Shown here: piece after piece, positions 6,912 to 15,338 of the stretch
Layout of the letters: the number at the start of each line of letters is the position of its first letter
Numbering within the stretch: position 1 is the stretch's first letter
Source of the DNA: GCA-020343675 sp964462945
GTDB taxonomy: Bacteria; Planctomycetota; Phycisphaerae; Sedimentisphaerales; Anaerobacaceae
Length of the DNA: 61,607 nt
Reading direction: 5' to 3'
NCBI GenBank assembly: GCA_964462945.1
Contig: CAYWZW010000025.1
Coordinates: forward strand, 1 to 61,607
The notes under the pieces: model-generated
The model's input: the letters and a program-made list of their open reading frames with translations, nothing else
What the model was told of the DNA's origin: nothing
The model's database searches: none
Program-made: the position numbers and the translations under genes

Positions 6912-9572
6912 TCACTGAAGTATCCTGACCACACCGAGATCGCCGTCCACCTGTATTGTCTGGCCGGTCCTGATGATTCTGGTGCCGCCGCCCACGTTGA
7001 CCACAGCCGGGATGCCGTACTCCCTGGCCACGATACTGCCATGTGATATCACTCCGCCCTCATCCATAACGATTGCGGCGGCCGGCACAAAATACGGGGT
7101 CCAGCCGGGATCGGTGAACGGCGCCACGAGAATCTCGCCGGCCAGGAGCTGTTGGTCGCTGTCGGCTCGGAGAATCACCCGCGCCTTGCCAGTGGCTGTG
7201 CCCGGGCTGACGCCCAAGCCGCTCAATACCTGCGTCTGCTCATCTTCGGCATCGGGGATGTAATTGTCCGGATCGAATTTTCCAAAGACAACATCGGGCG
7301 GCACGACTGAGCTGTTCTTGTTATACTCAGCCCGCCGAGCGGCAACGACCTGGTGGATATCGAAATCCGCTCTGCCGTTTACAACCGGGGCGATTTCTTC
7401 CTGTCTTAAAAAGAAGATATCGTCGGCGTTCTCAAGCACACCCTTGTCATTTAGCCTTTTGCCAAGCTCGATGAGCAGCTTGCGCATCACCGTCAGCACT
7501 TTTATGACCTCGCTCTTGGCGTTCTCGCGGAAGATGGAACCCTGCTGGGAACGGGCAAGAAGAAGATTGAATATCATCCGCTTTAGCGGGTTCCTGAGCT
7601 GCTGGCGACACTGCTGTTCGAGCTGCCGGCGCTGCCTTGCCGCTACGGCGAAGTTCTGAACCGGGTCAATTTTGTCCATCTGAGTGATATGGTTGCGTAC
7701 GAATTTCAGGATATAATCCGGCGTCTCGATCCAGCGTTTGTTGTATAGCTCTAATTCACCCCGGCAATGGTGACCATGTAGAAGCATGAACCGGTTCCAC
7801 TCGGCCAGAAACTCTCGGCCTGAACCCGTGTGGGAGAGGTTCTCTTCGATAGCACACCAGTCTTTGTTTGAAAGTATGAGGTCATTCACGTCCGCTTTTG
7901 AATGAGCCATCGCGGCCAATCGCCAAATATCCAGACCCGCAGCCGCATCGACCATGCCACCCATACCTGCCAAGAGTTTTCCTGCCCTTGTGGAGCCTTC
8001 GGGCAGCCATTTGTCGCATACCATATCGAGAAGCGGAAGCGCCCCTAAGACACTGAACAGGTATAGTATGAGGCCCAGCCGTTCGGTGAGTTTCGTCATA
8101 ATCTGCTGGCAGCAGGCCGCTATTTGTTCAGTTGTCATGCTTGCCGGGTTCAAGCGGAGCCATTCCTCATTCTCAACCGCCGCCTTTGCAAGAATGCGCC
8201 GGCCCTTGTTGGGAGTGTTACCAAGTGCGCCTAAAATAATAAGGGGGATTTTCAAAAAGAATTTGTATCGCTTGAACCTCATGTCCGGCAGATCTTCGTC
8301 GCAGGCGTTTTGCAGCCTGTCGATGACTTTCTGTAAGCCTTTGTGACCGCCCGCTAATTTCATGAAGTCGAGACCCTTGGTGCCGGGCAGGTCCCGGAAC
8401 ACGGCGCCCCAGATGTTTGCATTGAAATAAATTCGCCCGGCCACAAGACCGTAAATAGGTGGGTCGCCGCGGTCCATACAAAGCAGGCGGAAGACAGGGT
8501 CTATGAAGTCTGCCAACAGCGCATCAATCACCGACAGACTCATGGGCGTCACTACGTCGGGCATGACTTCTTTTGCAGGATTACAGCACCATATCTGGCG
8601 GTCTTCCCATGACTTCTCGGGCGGCAAAGCCGTAATGGGCCTGGATTGGAGAAAGAAGATTTTCCTGTGGCGTATCGCCCATTCGATATCCTGTGGACAA
8701 CCGAACTCGGCCTCGACCTTTTTTGCAAGCTTGGCCAGTTTCCTTATCTGTTTATTTTCGAGACAACAGGCGGACGACCTTTCCTCTGGGAGGGCTTGCT
8801 CTCTAACCAGGCCGCTGCCGGCAAGTGTACGCTCAATCTTTTTCTCTGATATTGTGCAGCAGAGTATTTTGAAGCTGCGTTTATCAACGATGAATCTGTC
8901 GGGCGTCACTTTGCCGCAGACCAGAGCCTCTCCCAGGCCGAAACAGGCCTCAATTATTCTGCTGCTGCGTCTGCCTGTTACAGGATCGGCGGTGAAAATC
9001 ACGCCGGAGACATCTGCGGCGATGAACGTTTGGACGATGACGGCCATGCTGATTTTGAGGTGATCGAAGCCGTTCTTTTCTCGATACTCATAGGCGCGCA
9101 GCGTCCACAGCGAGGCCCAGCATTTCTTGATTGCTTCAATGCAGCCGGCCAAATCCGCCACACCAAGATAAGTATCATACTGCCCGGCGAAGGAGTGGCC
9201 CGGCAGGTCCTCGGCGGTGCCTGACGAACGGACCGCGACGTAATCGGCGGCCAGCGCGCGATAGTGCGTTTCAATTTCACGCCGAACCGCCTCTGCCAGA
9301 GGGAGCTTGATGATAGCCACTCGCAAGTCGGCCAGAATGGCCCCTTTGGCTTGCGGGCCGGCTTTCACCAGTTCAGCGACAGCCGCATTCGCGCATGCGA
9401 CGAGGTTGTTTCGTTCCAAATGCTCTTGCAAAACGGTTGCGGCGACGCAGAATCCGGCAGGAACAGGCAGGCCGATTCGGCGAAGGCGGATAAGGCTCAT
9501 AGCCTTCGGCCCGATTGCAGTCTCATCGACATGTTGGCTGGCATCCAGTGAAACGACTGTTGTTTGGCTCAC
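6912..9572 (-). CDS. PEP synthase-like / rifampin phosphotransferase-like dikinase
   Basis: 886 residues. An N-terminal ATP-grasp (PPDK_N) domain (about 1-320: GPKAMSLIRLRRIGLPVPAGF, RSSGTAEDLPGHSFAGQ, VIFTADPVTG, DIEWAI) is followed by a helical middle region (about 330-770) and a C-terminal swivelling phosphohistidine domain with GGVISHGSIVAREYG and the phosphocarrier His844. It lacks the PEP-binding TIM barrel of true PPDK/PEP synthases. Length and order match rifampin phosphotransferases, where the His also lies about 42 residues from the end. It uses ATP to phosphorylate a substrate on this His and pass it on; the acceptor (antibiotic or metabolite) cannot be told. It is divergent from the sulfatase gene. 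Confidence 0.82.
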   Translation of the reverse strand: MSQTTVVSLDASQHVDETAIGPKAMSLIRLRRIGLPVPAGFCVAATVLQEHLERNNLVACANAAVAELVKAGPQAKGAILADLRVAIIKLPLAEAVRREIETHYRALAADYVAVRSSGTAEDLPGHSFAGQYDTYLGVADLAGCIEAIKKCWASLWTLRAYEYREKNGFDHLKISMAVIVQTFIAADVSGVIFTADPVTGRRSSRIIEACFGLGEALVCGKVTPDRFIVDKRSFKILCCTISEKKIERTLAGSGLVREQALPEERSSACCLENKQIRKLAKLAKKVEAEFGCPQDIEWAIRHRKIFFLQSRPITALPPEKSWEDRQIWCCNPAKEVMPDVVTPMSLSVIDALLADFIDPVFRLLCMDRGDPPIYGLVAGRIYFNANIWGAVFRDLPGTKGLDFMKLAGGHKGLQKVIDRLQNACDEDLPDMRFKRYKFFLKIPLIILGALGNTPNKGRRILAKAAVENEEWLRLNPASMTTEQIAACCQQIMTKLTERLGLILYLFSVLGALPLLDMVCDKWLPEGSTRAGKLLAGMGGMVDAAAGLDIWRLAAMAHSKADVNDLILSNKDWCAIEENLSHTGSGREFLAEWNRFMLLHGHHCRGELELYNKRWIETPDYILKFVRNHITQMDKIDPVQNFAVAARQRRQLEQQCRQQLRNPLKRMIFNLLLARSQQGSIFRENAKSEVIKVLTVMRKLLIELGKRLNDKGVLENADDIFFLRQEEIAPVVNGRADFDIHQVVAARRAEYNKNSSVVPPDVVFGKFDPDNYIPDAEDEQTQVLSGLGVSPGTATGKARVILRADSDQQLLAGEILVAPFTDPGWTPYFVPAAAIVMDEGGVISHGSIVAREYGIPAVVNVGGGTRIIRTGQTIQVDGDLGVVRILQ

Positions 9573-9634
9573 GGCAAAGAACTCTTTTACATGACACGTG
9601 CGTCTGGCCGGAGGGTGTCCCTCAGAGCGTACGC

Positions 9635-9663
9635 TTGCAAGGCTATTGTCGGCTCGATATTAT
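9635..9663 (+). promoter_or_regulatory. sigma-70-type promoter for the sulfatase
   Basis: TTGCAA, a 17-base spacer, then TATTAT, placing the start of transcription near 9670, about 45 bases before the sulfatase ATG. The gene has AGGAG about 6 bases before its start. Confidence 0.6.
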
Positions 9664-9716
9664 AGCGTCAAGTGACAGCTTGAACATGCAAGAAAAACAA
9701 GTGCAGGAGCTATTCC

Positions 9717-11150
9717 ATGAAATCAGGAATGAACCGCCGGCAGTTCGTCAAGGTTCTGGGTCTGGGCGCCGCAGCGATCGCGATGCCCGGCTGTACCAGC
9801 CCCCGCAAGTCGAACACAGGCAAAGCCGCCTCGAAAAAGCCGAACTTCATCATCATCCTCAGTGATGATCTGGGCTACGGCGACTTGGGCTGCTACGGCC
9901 ATCCCACCATCCGGACGCCCAACCTGAACCAAATGGCCGCCGAGGGCCAAAAGTGGACGAACTTTTACGTCGGCGCCTCGGTGTGTACGCCAAGCCGGGC
10001 GGCGCTGCTCACGGGGAGGCTTCCCATTCGCAGCGGTATGTGCGACGATGAGCGGCGGGTATTGTTCCCTGATTCAGCGGGCGGCCTGCCCGAAGGCGAG
10101 GTCACCATCGCCGAAGCGCTCAAAACCAGGGGATACGTCACCGCCTGCGTCGGAAAATGGCATCTCGGGCATCTTCCGCAGTATTTGCCGACCAGCAACG
10201 GATTCGACTCCTACTTCGGCATCCCGTACAGCAACGATATGGACAGGGTCGGCGGCGAAGGACGGCAGGCCTTCCTCGAGCCCAAAGTCGAATACTTCAA
10301 TGTCCCTCTGATGCGAAATGAAGAGATCATAGAACGCCCCGCCGACCAGAACACCATCACAAAGCGCTACACTGAGGAGGCCGTCAAGTTCATCTCGCAG
10401 AACAAGAACAAGCCCTTCTTTCTTTATCTGGCGCACAATCTGCCTCACGTCCCGTTGTTTGTCTCAAAGAGCTTCAAAGACAAGAGCCTGCGTGGTTTGT
10501 ACGGCGACATCGTCGAGGAGATCGATTGGGGCGTCGGACAGATACTCAAGACCCTGCGGCGAGAAGGCCTGGCTGAGAACACGTTTGTTGTTTTCACCTC
10601 GGACAACGGACCCTGGCTCACCTTCAATGAGCACGGCGGCTCTGCGGGCCTGCTCCGAGAAGGCAAAGGCTGTACGTTTGAAGGCGGGATGCGCGAGCCA
10701 TGCATCATGTGGTGGCCCGGAAAAATCAAGCCCGCCGTCGTGAATGATATGGGCGCCACGATGGATTTGTACACGACGATCCTCACACTGGCCGGCGCGG
10801 AAGTGCCCACCGACCGGGTCGTTGACGGCCTGGATTTGTCACCCGCGTTGTTCGCAACCGGATCCAGCCCGCGAAACACAATGTTCTACTACCGGGGCAC
10901 CAAACTGTACGCCGTCCGCAAGGGTCCTTACAAGGCCCACTTCATCACCAAGCCGGCTTATGGGAAGGGCGAAGAAACAATGCACGACCCGCCTCTGCTC
11001 TATCATCTCGGCCACGATTCTTCCGAGAAGTATGATATTTCCAGGAACCACCCGGAAATCATCGCGGATATCCGAAAAGAGGTCGCACTGCACTTAGCCA
11101 ACCTGACCCCTGGCGAAGACCAATTAGCTAAACGTATCAAGAAGGATTAA
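9717..11150 (+). CDS. Tat-exported lipoprotein sulfatase (S1 family)
   Basis: 477 residues. NRRQFVKVLG is a twin-arginine signal; AMPGC makes Cys26 the likely lipobox. The arylsulfatase core begins KPNFIIILSDDLGYGDLG (metal Asp50/Asp51), with the sulfatase signature CTPSRAALLTG at 90-100, where Cys90 would be converted to formylglycine. GKWHLGH near residue 142 and TSDNG near 299 are further conserved active-site motifs. It removes sulfate esters from glycans or aryl sulfates outside the cytoplasm. AGGAG supports the start at 9717. No maturase (anSME/FGE) is visible in the window. The substrate is unknown; it may belong functionally with the glycan cluster at 41-48 kb. Confidence 0.92.
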   Translation: MKSGMNRRQFVKVLGLGAAAIAMPGCTSPRKSNTGKAASKKPNFIIILSDDLGYGDLGCYGHPTIRTPNLNQMAAEGQKWTNFYVGASVCTPSRAALLTGRLPIRSGMCDDERRVLFPDSAGGLPEGEVTIAEALKTRGYVTACVGKWHLGHLPQYLPTSNGFDSYFGIPYSNDMDRVGGEGRQAFLEPKVEYFNVPLMRNEEIIERPADQNTITKRYTEEAVKFISQNKNKPFFLYLAHNLPHVPLFVSKSFKDKSLRGLYGDIVEEIDWGVGQILKTLRREGLAENTFVVFTSDNGPWLTFNEHGGSAGLLREGKGCTFEGGMREPCIMWWPGKIKPAVVNDMGATMDLYTTILTLAGAEVPTDRVVDGLDLSPALFATGSSPRNTMFYYRGTKLYAVRKGPYKAHFITKPAYGKGEETMHDPPLLYHLGHDSSEKYDISRNHPEIIADIRKEVALHLANLTPGEDQLAKRIKKD

Positions 11151-11210
11151 CCTTTTTTCAAGAAAATCAGCAAGATTTGACGAAATCTCCTAAATAGGAG
11201 AACCAATTTG

Positions 11211-11219
11211 TGCTATAAT
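11211..11219 (+). promoter_or_regulatory. extended -10 promoter of pseudopilin-Hint leader 1
   Basis: TGCTATAAT is a consensus extended -10 element. The start of transcription would fall near 11226, five bases before the first leader stem. The sequence around it (TTGTGCTA..AT..TA..A.GCAGG) recurs before leader 2 at 34591-34619. No good -35 is seen at 17 bases; TTGACG at 11177 is too far. Confidence 0.6.
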
Positions 11220-11230
11220 CGTATATAGAA

Positions 11231-11308
11231 GCAGGCAGGTTGGTAGCTCATTATAACTTAAGTCGTTATCATATTTATTTGTCTTATCATATCCAGAACC
11301 CGCCTGCC
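11231..11308 (+). ncRNA. stem-closed triple-box element, copy 1
   Basis: The outer stem pairs GGCAGGT (11234-11240) with GCCTGCC (11302-11308), then after one mismatch GGT (11242-11244) with ACC (11298-11300). Inside are three boxes at about 18-base spacing: TCATTATAACT (11248, degenerate), TTATCATATTT (11266) and TTATCATATC (11284). The same plan occurs at 11403 and 34618. A structured leader element or a multi-site binding platform is the likeliest reading; no known riboswitch class fits by eye. Confidence 0.55.
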
Positions 11309-11402
11309 GAAGTACGGGCTCTTTTTCAGTTTGGCTTGGATTTCTGTGTTGAGGGAAGCTTTGCGCCTGGGGTTTGCGCCATTATGGAAAACAAGAACAG
11401 AT

Positions 11403-11478
11403 AGGCAGGTTTGAAACGCTTATCATAATCCAGGTTGTCATCATAATTTGCCCGTTGTTTCATATCTTAGACCTGCCT
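11403..11478 (+). ncRNA. stem-closed triple-box element, copy 2
   Basis: An 11-bp outer stem, AGGCAGGTTTG (11403-11413) with TAGACCTGCCT (11468-11478), including two G-U pairs, encloses boxes TTATCATAATC (11420), TCATCATAATT (11438) and TTTCATATC (11458). The spacing is the same as in copies 1 and 3. It lies about 330 bases before the pseudopilin-Hint start, in the same leader as copy 1. Confidence 0.6.
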
Positions 11479-11555
11479 GAATTGGCTTAGCTGTTGATAT
11501 TCGGGCCGCCGTGAGGGCCAAGGGCTTCGATTGCGCGGAGCTTATCGACGAAGCC

Positions 11556-11593
11556 GGTCCGGCTACGGCTCGGCGCTCCGCCGAGACGAGTTC
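11556..11593 (-). repeat. REP-like palindrome, family A copy 1
   Basis: The core CTCGGCG/CGCCGAG hairpin sits inside a longer sequence, GTCCGGCTACGGCTC then CGAGACGAGT. The same element, in the opposite orientation, lies at 28756-28791 and 59720-59755. Here it is inside the long leader of the first pseudopilin-Hint gene. Confidence 0.65.
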
Positions 11594-11610
11594 TGTGAAA
11601 TTGCTTAAAC

Positions 11611-11789
11611 CCGACCGTTTTTGAGCGGAAAAAAAGAACCATGGAGATTCGCGAAGAAACGGCGTTTGGTGCTGTGCGTTATGTTTTGGCAGGGACTTCT
11701 CATAGTGCGATCCGGGTAGTTCGTTGCAGTTATTCTTATCGAATAGATTATCAAAATGTGCTCAAGAACGGCCGGTCGGGCGAATCTCC
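11611..11789 (+). promoter_or_regulatory. conserved long-range pseudoknot in pseudopilin-Hint leader 1
   Basis: Stem A pairs 11611-11626 (CCGACCGTTTTTGAGC) with 11760-11775 (GCTCAAGAACGGCCGG), 15 of 16 positions. Stem B pairs GGAGATTCGC (11643-11652) with GCGAATCTCC (11780-11789), 10 of 10. One strand of B lies inside A and the other outside, so together they form a pseudoknot ending about 10 bases before the ribosome-binding site (GAAGGAG, 11798-11804). The same two stems, in the same order, occur before the paralogous gene at 34822-34968. A translation-controlling leader is inferred. Confidence 0.6.
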
Positions 11790-11811
11790 GAAATAGTGAA
11801 GGAGAAAAAAA

Positions 11812-13131
11812 ATGAAACGCAAAGGTTTTACATTAGTGGAGTTGCTGGTCGTGATAGCGATCATCGCTCTGTTAATGGGCATTTTGATGCCCGCCCTGGC
11901 CAGGGTTAGGCAAATCGCCTTCCGAATGGTCTGCGGGACGAACCTGTCCGGCATCGGCAAGGCCATGCTGATTTACAGCAATGATTACGACGATGAGCTG
12001 CCGCGTTCCGGCGGCCGAAACAGCAAGTGGAACACGGTCATACCCGCCTGGAACGCTGCCAATCGGTTTACCGCTTACGGCTTGGCAGCCGATGGCAGCG
12101 GCGGCACGGGGAGTATCTCCTCCTGCTTCTACCTCCTGGTCAAGTATGCGGAGGTCACGCCCAAGTCGTTTATCTGCAAAGGCGACGCCGGGACCACGGA
12201 ATTCAAGCCCAGCGACTACAACGCAGGCAACAAAGAGCTGATTGACCTATGGGATTTCGGCCCGGAGCCAAGAAAGCATTGCAGCTACTCGTACCATCAG
12301 CCTTTTGGCTTGTACGCTCTGACCACGGCCAGTGAGCCGGGTCTGGCGGTCGCGGCCGACAGGAATCCGTGGATAGAATCTCCCGCCGGAGATGCCAAGC
12401 AGTTTCCGGGCCTCTATTCGCCCACTGGCGGCAGGGAGGCTGTAAAAGGTGGCAATGCCCTCCAGCACCAGGAAGATGGCCAAAACGTGCTGTTCTTAGA
12501 CAACCACGTGAGCTTTGAGAAGCAGGCGTTCTGCGGCATCAACGATGATAACATCTATACGTTCTGGAACGGCGGAGACATCCGATTGGGTTCGCCGCCC
12601 GTACTTGGAAGCGAGCCCAAGGATCGAACGGATTCATTACTCGTACACGACGGCAAAGGCGTAGCACCACCGCCACCAAAGCCGCGGGTATGTTTCCCTG
12701 GCGATACCCTGGTGTGGGTCGATGGAGCGCTGGTGCAAATATCCAAGGTTGCCGCCGGACAGACAGTGGCCAAACCGCTCAGTACCCGGACATTAGCCTC
12801 CCTGCAAAAAGCGGTATGCTCACATGAAATTGAAGGCATTGATGACCACAATGAATCTGAAGGACCATGGCAATGCTACGACATTATGCTCGAAAGCGGC
12901 AATCGCATCAGCGTCGCAGATTCGCACTATTTCCTGCTTGATTCCGGGCGGTGGGCTCTGGTGCAGGAACTGGTGAGCGGCTCGAAATTGGTCTCTTTAG
13001 AGGGCCCAATTACCGTCAAGATTGTTGCAAGAAGAGCACTGCCTTGTGTCGGCAAGGTGTACAATTTGAAGGTCAAAAACGCAGAGCAGTATTTGGTTGG
13101 CGTAGATGGAGTCATTGTACGTGACTGGTAA
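11812..13131 (+). CDS. pseudopilin with C-terminal Hint (intein-like) domain, paralogue 1
   Basis: 439 residues. A prepilin peptidase site (MKRKG before FTLVELLVVIAIIALLMG) shows processing and assembly as a type II secretion/type IV pilin-like subunit. Residues 30-280 are the periplasmic H-x-G-D-type pseudopilin domain of Phycisphaerae (GTNLSGIGKAMLIYSNDY, VLFLDNHVSFE). A Pro linker (286-291) leads to a Hint domain: block A CFPGDTLVWVDG (Cys294), block B SVADSHYF (His372), and a last block VYNLKV...QYLVGVDGVIVRDW. The inteins' final His-Asn is absent, so splicing is unlikely, but Cys294 and His372 could support cleavage at the linker (inference). GGAG precedes the ATG by 7 bases. Confidence 0.85.
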   Translation: MKRKGFTLVELLVVIAIIALLMGILMPALARVRQIAFRMVCGTNLSGIGKAMLIYSNDYDDELPRSGGRNSKWNTVIPAWNAANRFTAYGLAADGSGGTGSISSCFYLLVKYAEVTPKSFICKGDAGTTEFKPSDYNAGNKELIDLWDFGPEPRKHCSYSYHQPFGLYALTTASEPGLAVAADRNPWIESPAGDAKQFPGLYSPTGGREAVKGGNALQHQEDGQNVLFLDNHVSFEKQAFCGINDDNIYTFWNGGDIRLGSPPVLGSEPKDRTDSLLVHDGKGVAPPPPKPRVCFPGDTLVWVDGALVQISKVAAGQTVAKPLSTRTLASLQKAVCSHEIEGIDDHNESEGPWQCYDIMLESGNRISVADSHYFLLDSGRWALVQELVSGSKLVSLEGPITVKIVARRALPCVGKVYNLKVKNAEQYLVGVDGVIVRDW

Positions 13132-13204
13132 ACAGCCGCGCCGATGGGACTCCATCGTTCGGTGACCGGATCGCGCCGAGATAGTCCCTGCTTGAGTTGT
13201 AGAT

Positions 13205-13245
13205 GGGCGGCCGTGTGCTGCGGAGCGCAAGGCCGCCTGTTTAAT
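13205..13245 (+). terminator. hairpin after pseudopilin-Hint gene 1
   Basis: GGGCGGCC (13205-13212) pairs with GGCCGCC (13231-13237) around an 18-base loop that can form its own small stem; TGTTTAATT follows. It is terminator-like, although the T run is short. Confidence 0.5.
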
Positions 13246-13308
13246 TGAGTATTGATCGCCGGAAAATGATAAGCGAAAAGTGTGCCGGAAATAATCGCTC
13301 GTCGAGAT

Positions 13309-13337
13309 TTGTCTTAGGTCCGCATTTGTGTTAAACT
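13309..13337 (+). promoter_or_regulatory. sigma-70-type promoter for aconitase
   Basis: TTGTCT, a 17-base spacer and TAAACT, giving a start near 13344, about 23 bases before the aconitase TTG. AAGGA at 13354-13358 is the ribosome-binding site. Confidence 0.5.
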
Positions 13338-13366
13338 ACGCGCTCTGATTTGTAAGGAATGTAAAA

Positions 13367-15337
13367 TTGAGACAAACACTTGTTTACAAGATACTTAGCA
13401 AGCACCTGATTGAAGGCGAGCTCACCGCCGGCGAGCAGATCGGGATTCGGATCGACCAGACGCTGACCCAGGACGCCACGGGAACGACGGCGTTCCTGCT
13501 ATACGAATCCATGGGATTGAGCCGGGTCAAAACCGATTTGTCGGTCAGTTACATCGATCACAACATGGCCGGTTTCGGGCCGGAGAACCACAACGACCAT
13601 TTGTATCTGCAAACGGTCGCCGCCAGGTCCGGCGTCTATCATTCCCGGGCCGGCAATGGGATTTGTCATCAAGTCCACTTAGAGCGGTTCGGCAAGCCCG
13701 GCGCGACGCTGTTGGGCAGCGATTCTCACACGCCCACCGGCGGCGGAATCGGCATGTTGGCCATCGGGGCGGGCGGGCTGGACGTGGCGGTCGCCATGGC
13801 CGGCGGGCCGTTCTACCTGAGATGCCCGAGGGTCTTGGGAGTCAGACTGACCGGCGAATTGAACGAGTGGGTAGCGGCCAAGGACGTGATTCTCAAGCTG
13901 CTGGGCGTCCTGACGACCAAAGGAAACGTCGATTGGGTGGTCGAGTATTTCGGCACAGAGGCGGCGAGATTGTCCGTGCCGCAGCGAGCGACGATCACGA
14001 ATATGGGCGCCGAATTGGGTGTGACGACGAGCATCTTCGCCAGCGATGAGCAAACCAGAGAATTCCTGGCCGCCCAAAAGCGGGAAGAAGACTACCGGCC
14101 ATTGGCGGCCGATGCGGATGCCGAATACGACCGCGTGATCGAGATAAATCTGGGCGAGCTTGAGCCGATGGCGGCTTGTCCATCTTCGCCGGACAACGTC
14201 AAAGCGGTCCGCGAGATTGCCGGCCTCCAGACCCGCCAGGTCGTGATCGGAAGCTGCACGAATTCGAGCTTCGCCGACCTGATGATGGTGGCGGGAGTCC
14301 TGAAAGGCCGGCGTATCAACGAGATGGTCGAATTTGCCATCGCCCCGGGCAGCCGGGAAGTCCTGGACATGCTGGCGCAAAACGGGGCGCTGGCGGACAT
14401 GATTTCAGCAGGTGCAAGGATATTGGAATCGGCCTGCGGGCCGTGCATCGGGCAGGGCCTCTCGCCGGCGGATGGAGTCGTGAGTCTGCGGACCTTCAAC
14501 CGCAATTTCACAGGGCGAAGCGGGACAAAGGGCGACCAGGTCTATCTGGTCAGTCCGGAGACGGCGGTCGCCTCGGCTCTGGCCGGCCGGATTACCGACC
14601 CCCGCGACGTGCCGGAGCTATTCGGACTCCAGTACCCCAAAACAGAACTGCCCGCCGAATTCGTCATCAACGACAACATGATAGACAAACCTCTGAGCGA
14701 AAAGAAAGCGGCAGAAATAGAGGTCTTACGCGGACCGACAATTGTGGTGCCGGAGACGCCGAGGCCGCTGCCGCAGAAGCTGACGGGCAAGGTGCTGCTC
14801 AAGTGCGGCGATAAAATCACCACCGACCATATCATGCCGGCGGGCACTTTCCTGAAGCTTCGCTCGAATGTCCCCGAATATGCCAAGGTTGCTTTCAATT
14901 GCTTCAACCAAAAGGGCAAGCCGACGTTCGCCGAACGGGCGCTCGAGCTGAAGAAAAAAGCCGTAGCCGGTGTCGTCGTCGCCGGCGAAAGCTACGGCCA
15001 GGGCTCATCGAGAGAACACGCCGCGCTGTGCCCAATGTATCTCGGCGTGCGGGTCGTGATCGCCAGGAGCATCGAGCGAATCCATAAGGCGAACCTGATC
15101 AACTTCTGCATCGTGCCGGTCGAATTTGCCGATCCCGCCGACTACGACAAAATCGAATGTGACGACGAGCTTCAGATAGACGATCTGCTCGGAGCGATAG
15201 AGGGCAGCAACAAAGTCAAGATCGTCAAGACGGACGGCTCGTATGAATTCGTCGGCAGGCTGGAGCTGTCCGGCAGAGACAGAGAAATCTTGCTTTCGGC
15301 GGGGCTTCTGAACTACACGTGCAGCAAGGCTAAGTAG
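13367..15337 (+). CDS. aconitate hydratase (monomeric, Aquifex-type)
   Basis: 656 residues, the length of the short bacterial aconitase group rather than AcnA (about 900). It isomerises citrate and isocitrate in the cytosolic TCA cycle. Visible are SYIDHN, GSDSHTPTGGGIGMLAIGAGG, the [4Fe-4S] cysteines in GSCTNSS and ACGPCIGQG, and the C-terminal swivel domain with TTDHIMPAG and YGQGSSREHAAL (active-site Ser/Arg). The start is TTG, supported by AAGGA eight bases upstream; no in-frame ATG lies near. A repeat-flanked cassette begins two bases after the stop. Homoaconitase or isopropylmalate isomerase activity is less likely. Confidence 0.92.
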   Translation: MRQTLVYKILSKHLIEGELTAGEQIGIRIDQTLTQDATGTTAFLLYESMGLSRVKTDLSVSYIDHNMAGFGPENHNDHLYLQTVAARSGVYHSRAGNGICHQVHLERFGKPGATLLGSDSHTPTGGGIGMLAIGAGGLDVAVAMAGGPFYLRCPRVLGVRLTGELNEWVAAKDVILKLLGVLTTKGNVDWVVEYFGTEAARLSVPQRATITNMGAELGVTTSIFASDEQTREFLAAQKREEDYRPLAADADAEYDRVIEINLGELEPMAACPSSPDNVKAVREIAGLQTRQVVIGSCTNSSFADLMMVAGVLKGRRINEMVEFAIAPGSREVLDMLAQNGALADMISAGARILESACGPCIGQGLSPADGVVSLRTFNRNFTGRSGTKGDQVYLVSPETAVASALAGRITDPRDVPELFGLQYPKTELPAEFVINDNMIDKPLSEKKAAEIEVLRGPTIVVPETPRPLPQKLTGKVLLKCGDKITTDHIMPAGTFLKLRSNVPEYAKVAFNCFNQKGKPTFAERALELKKKAVAGVVVAGESYGQGSSREHAALCPMYLGVRVVIARSIERIHKANLINFCIVPVEFADPADYDKIECDDELQIDDLLGAIEGSNKVKIVKTDGSYEFVGRLELSGRDREILLSAGLLNYTCSKAK

Positions 15338-15338
15338 T

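Noticed and set aside
11231..11478. CRISPR array
   Set aside because: The triple-box elements repeat, but units are short, diverged, separated by fixed 18-19 base spacing inside stems, and no cas genes are present.
11812..13131. Complete self-splicing intein
   Set aside because: There is no C-extein and the terminal His-Asn is replaced by RDW (RDY in the paralogue); the domain ends the protein, so Hint-type processing rather than splicing is the better reading.
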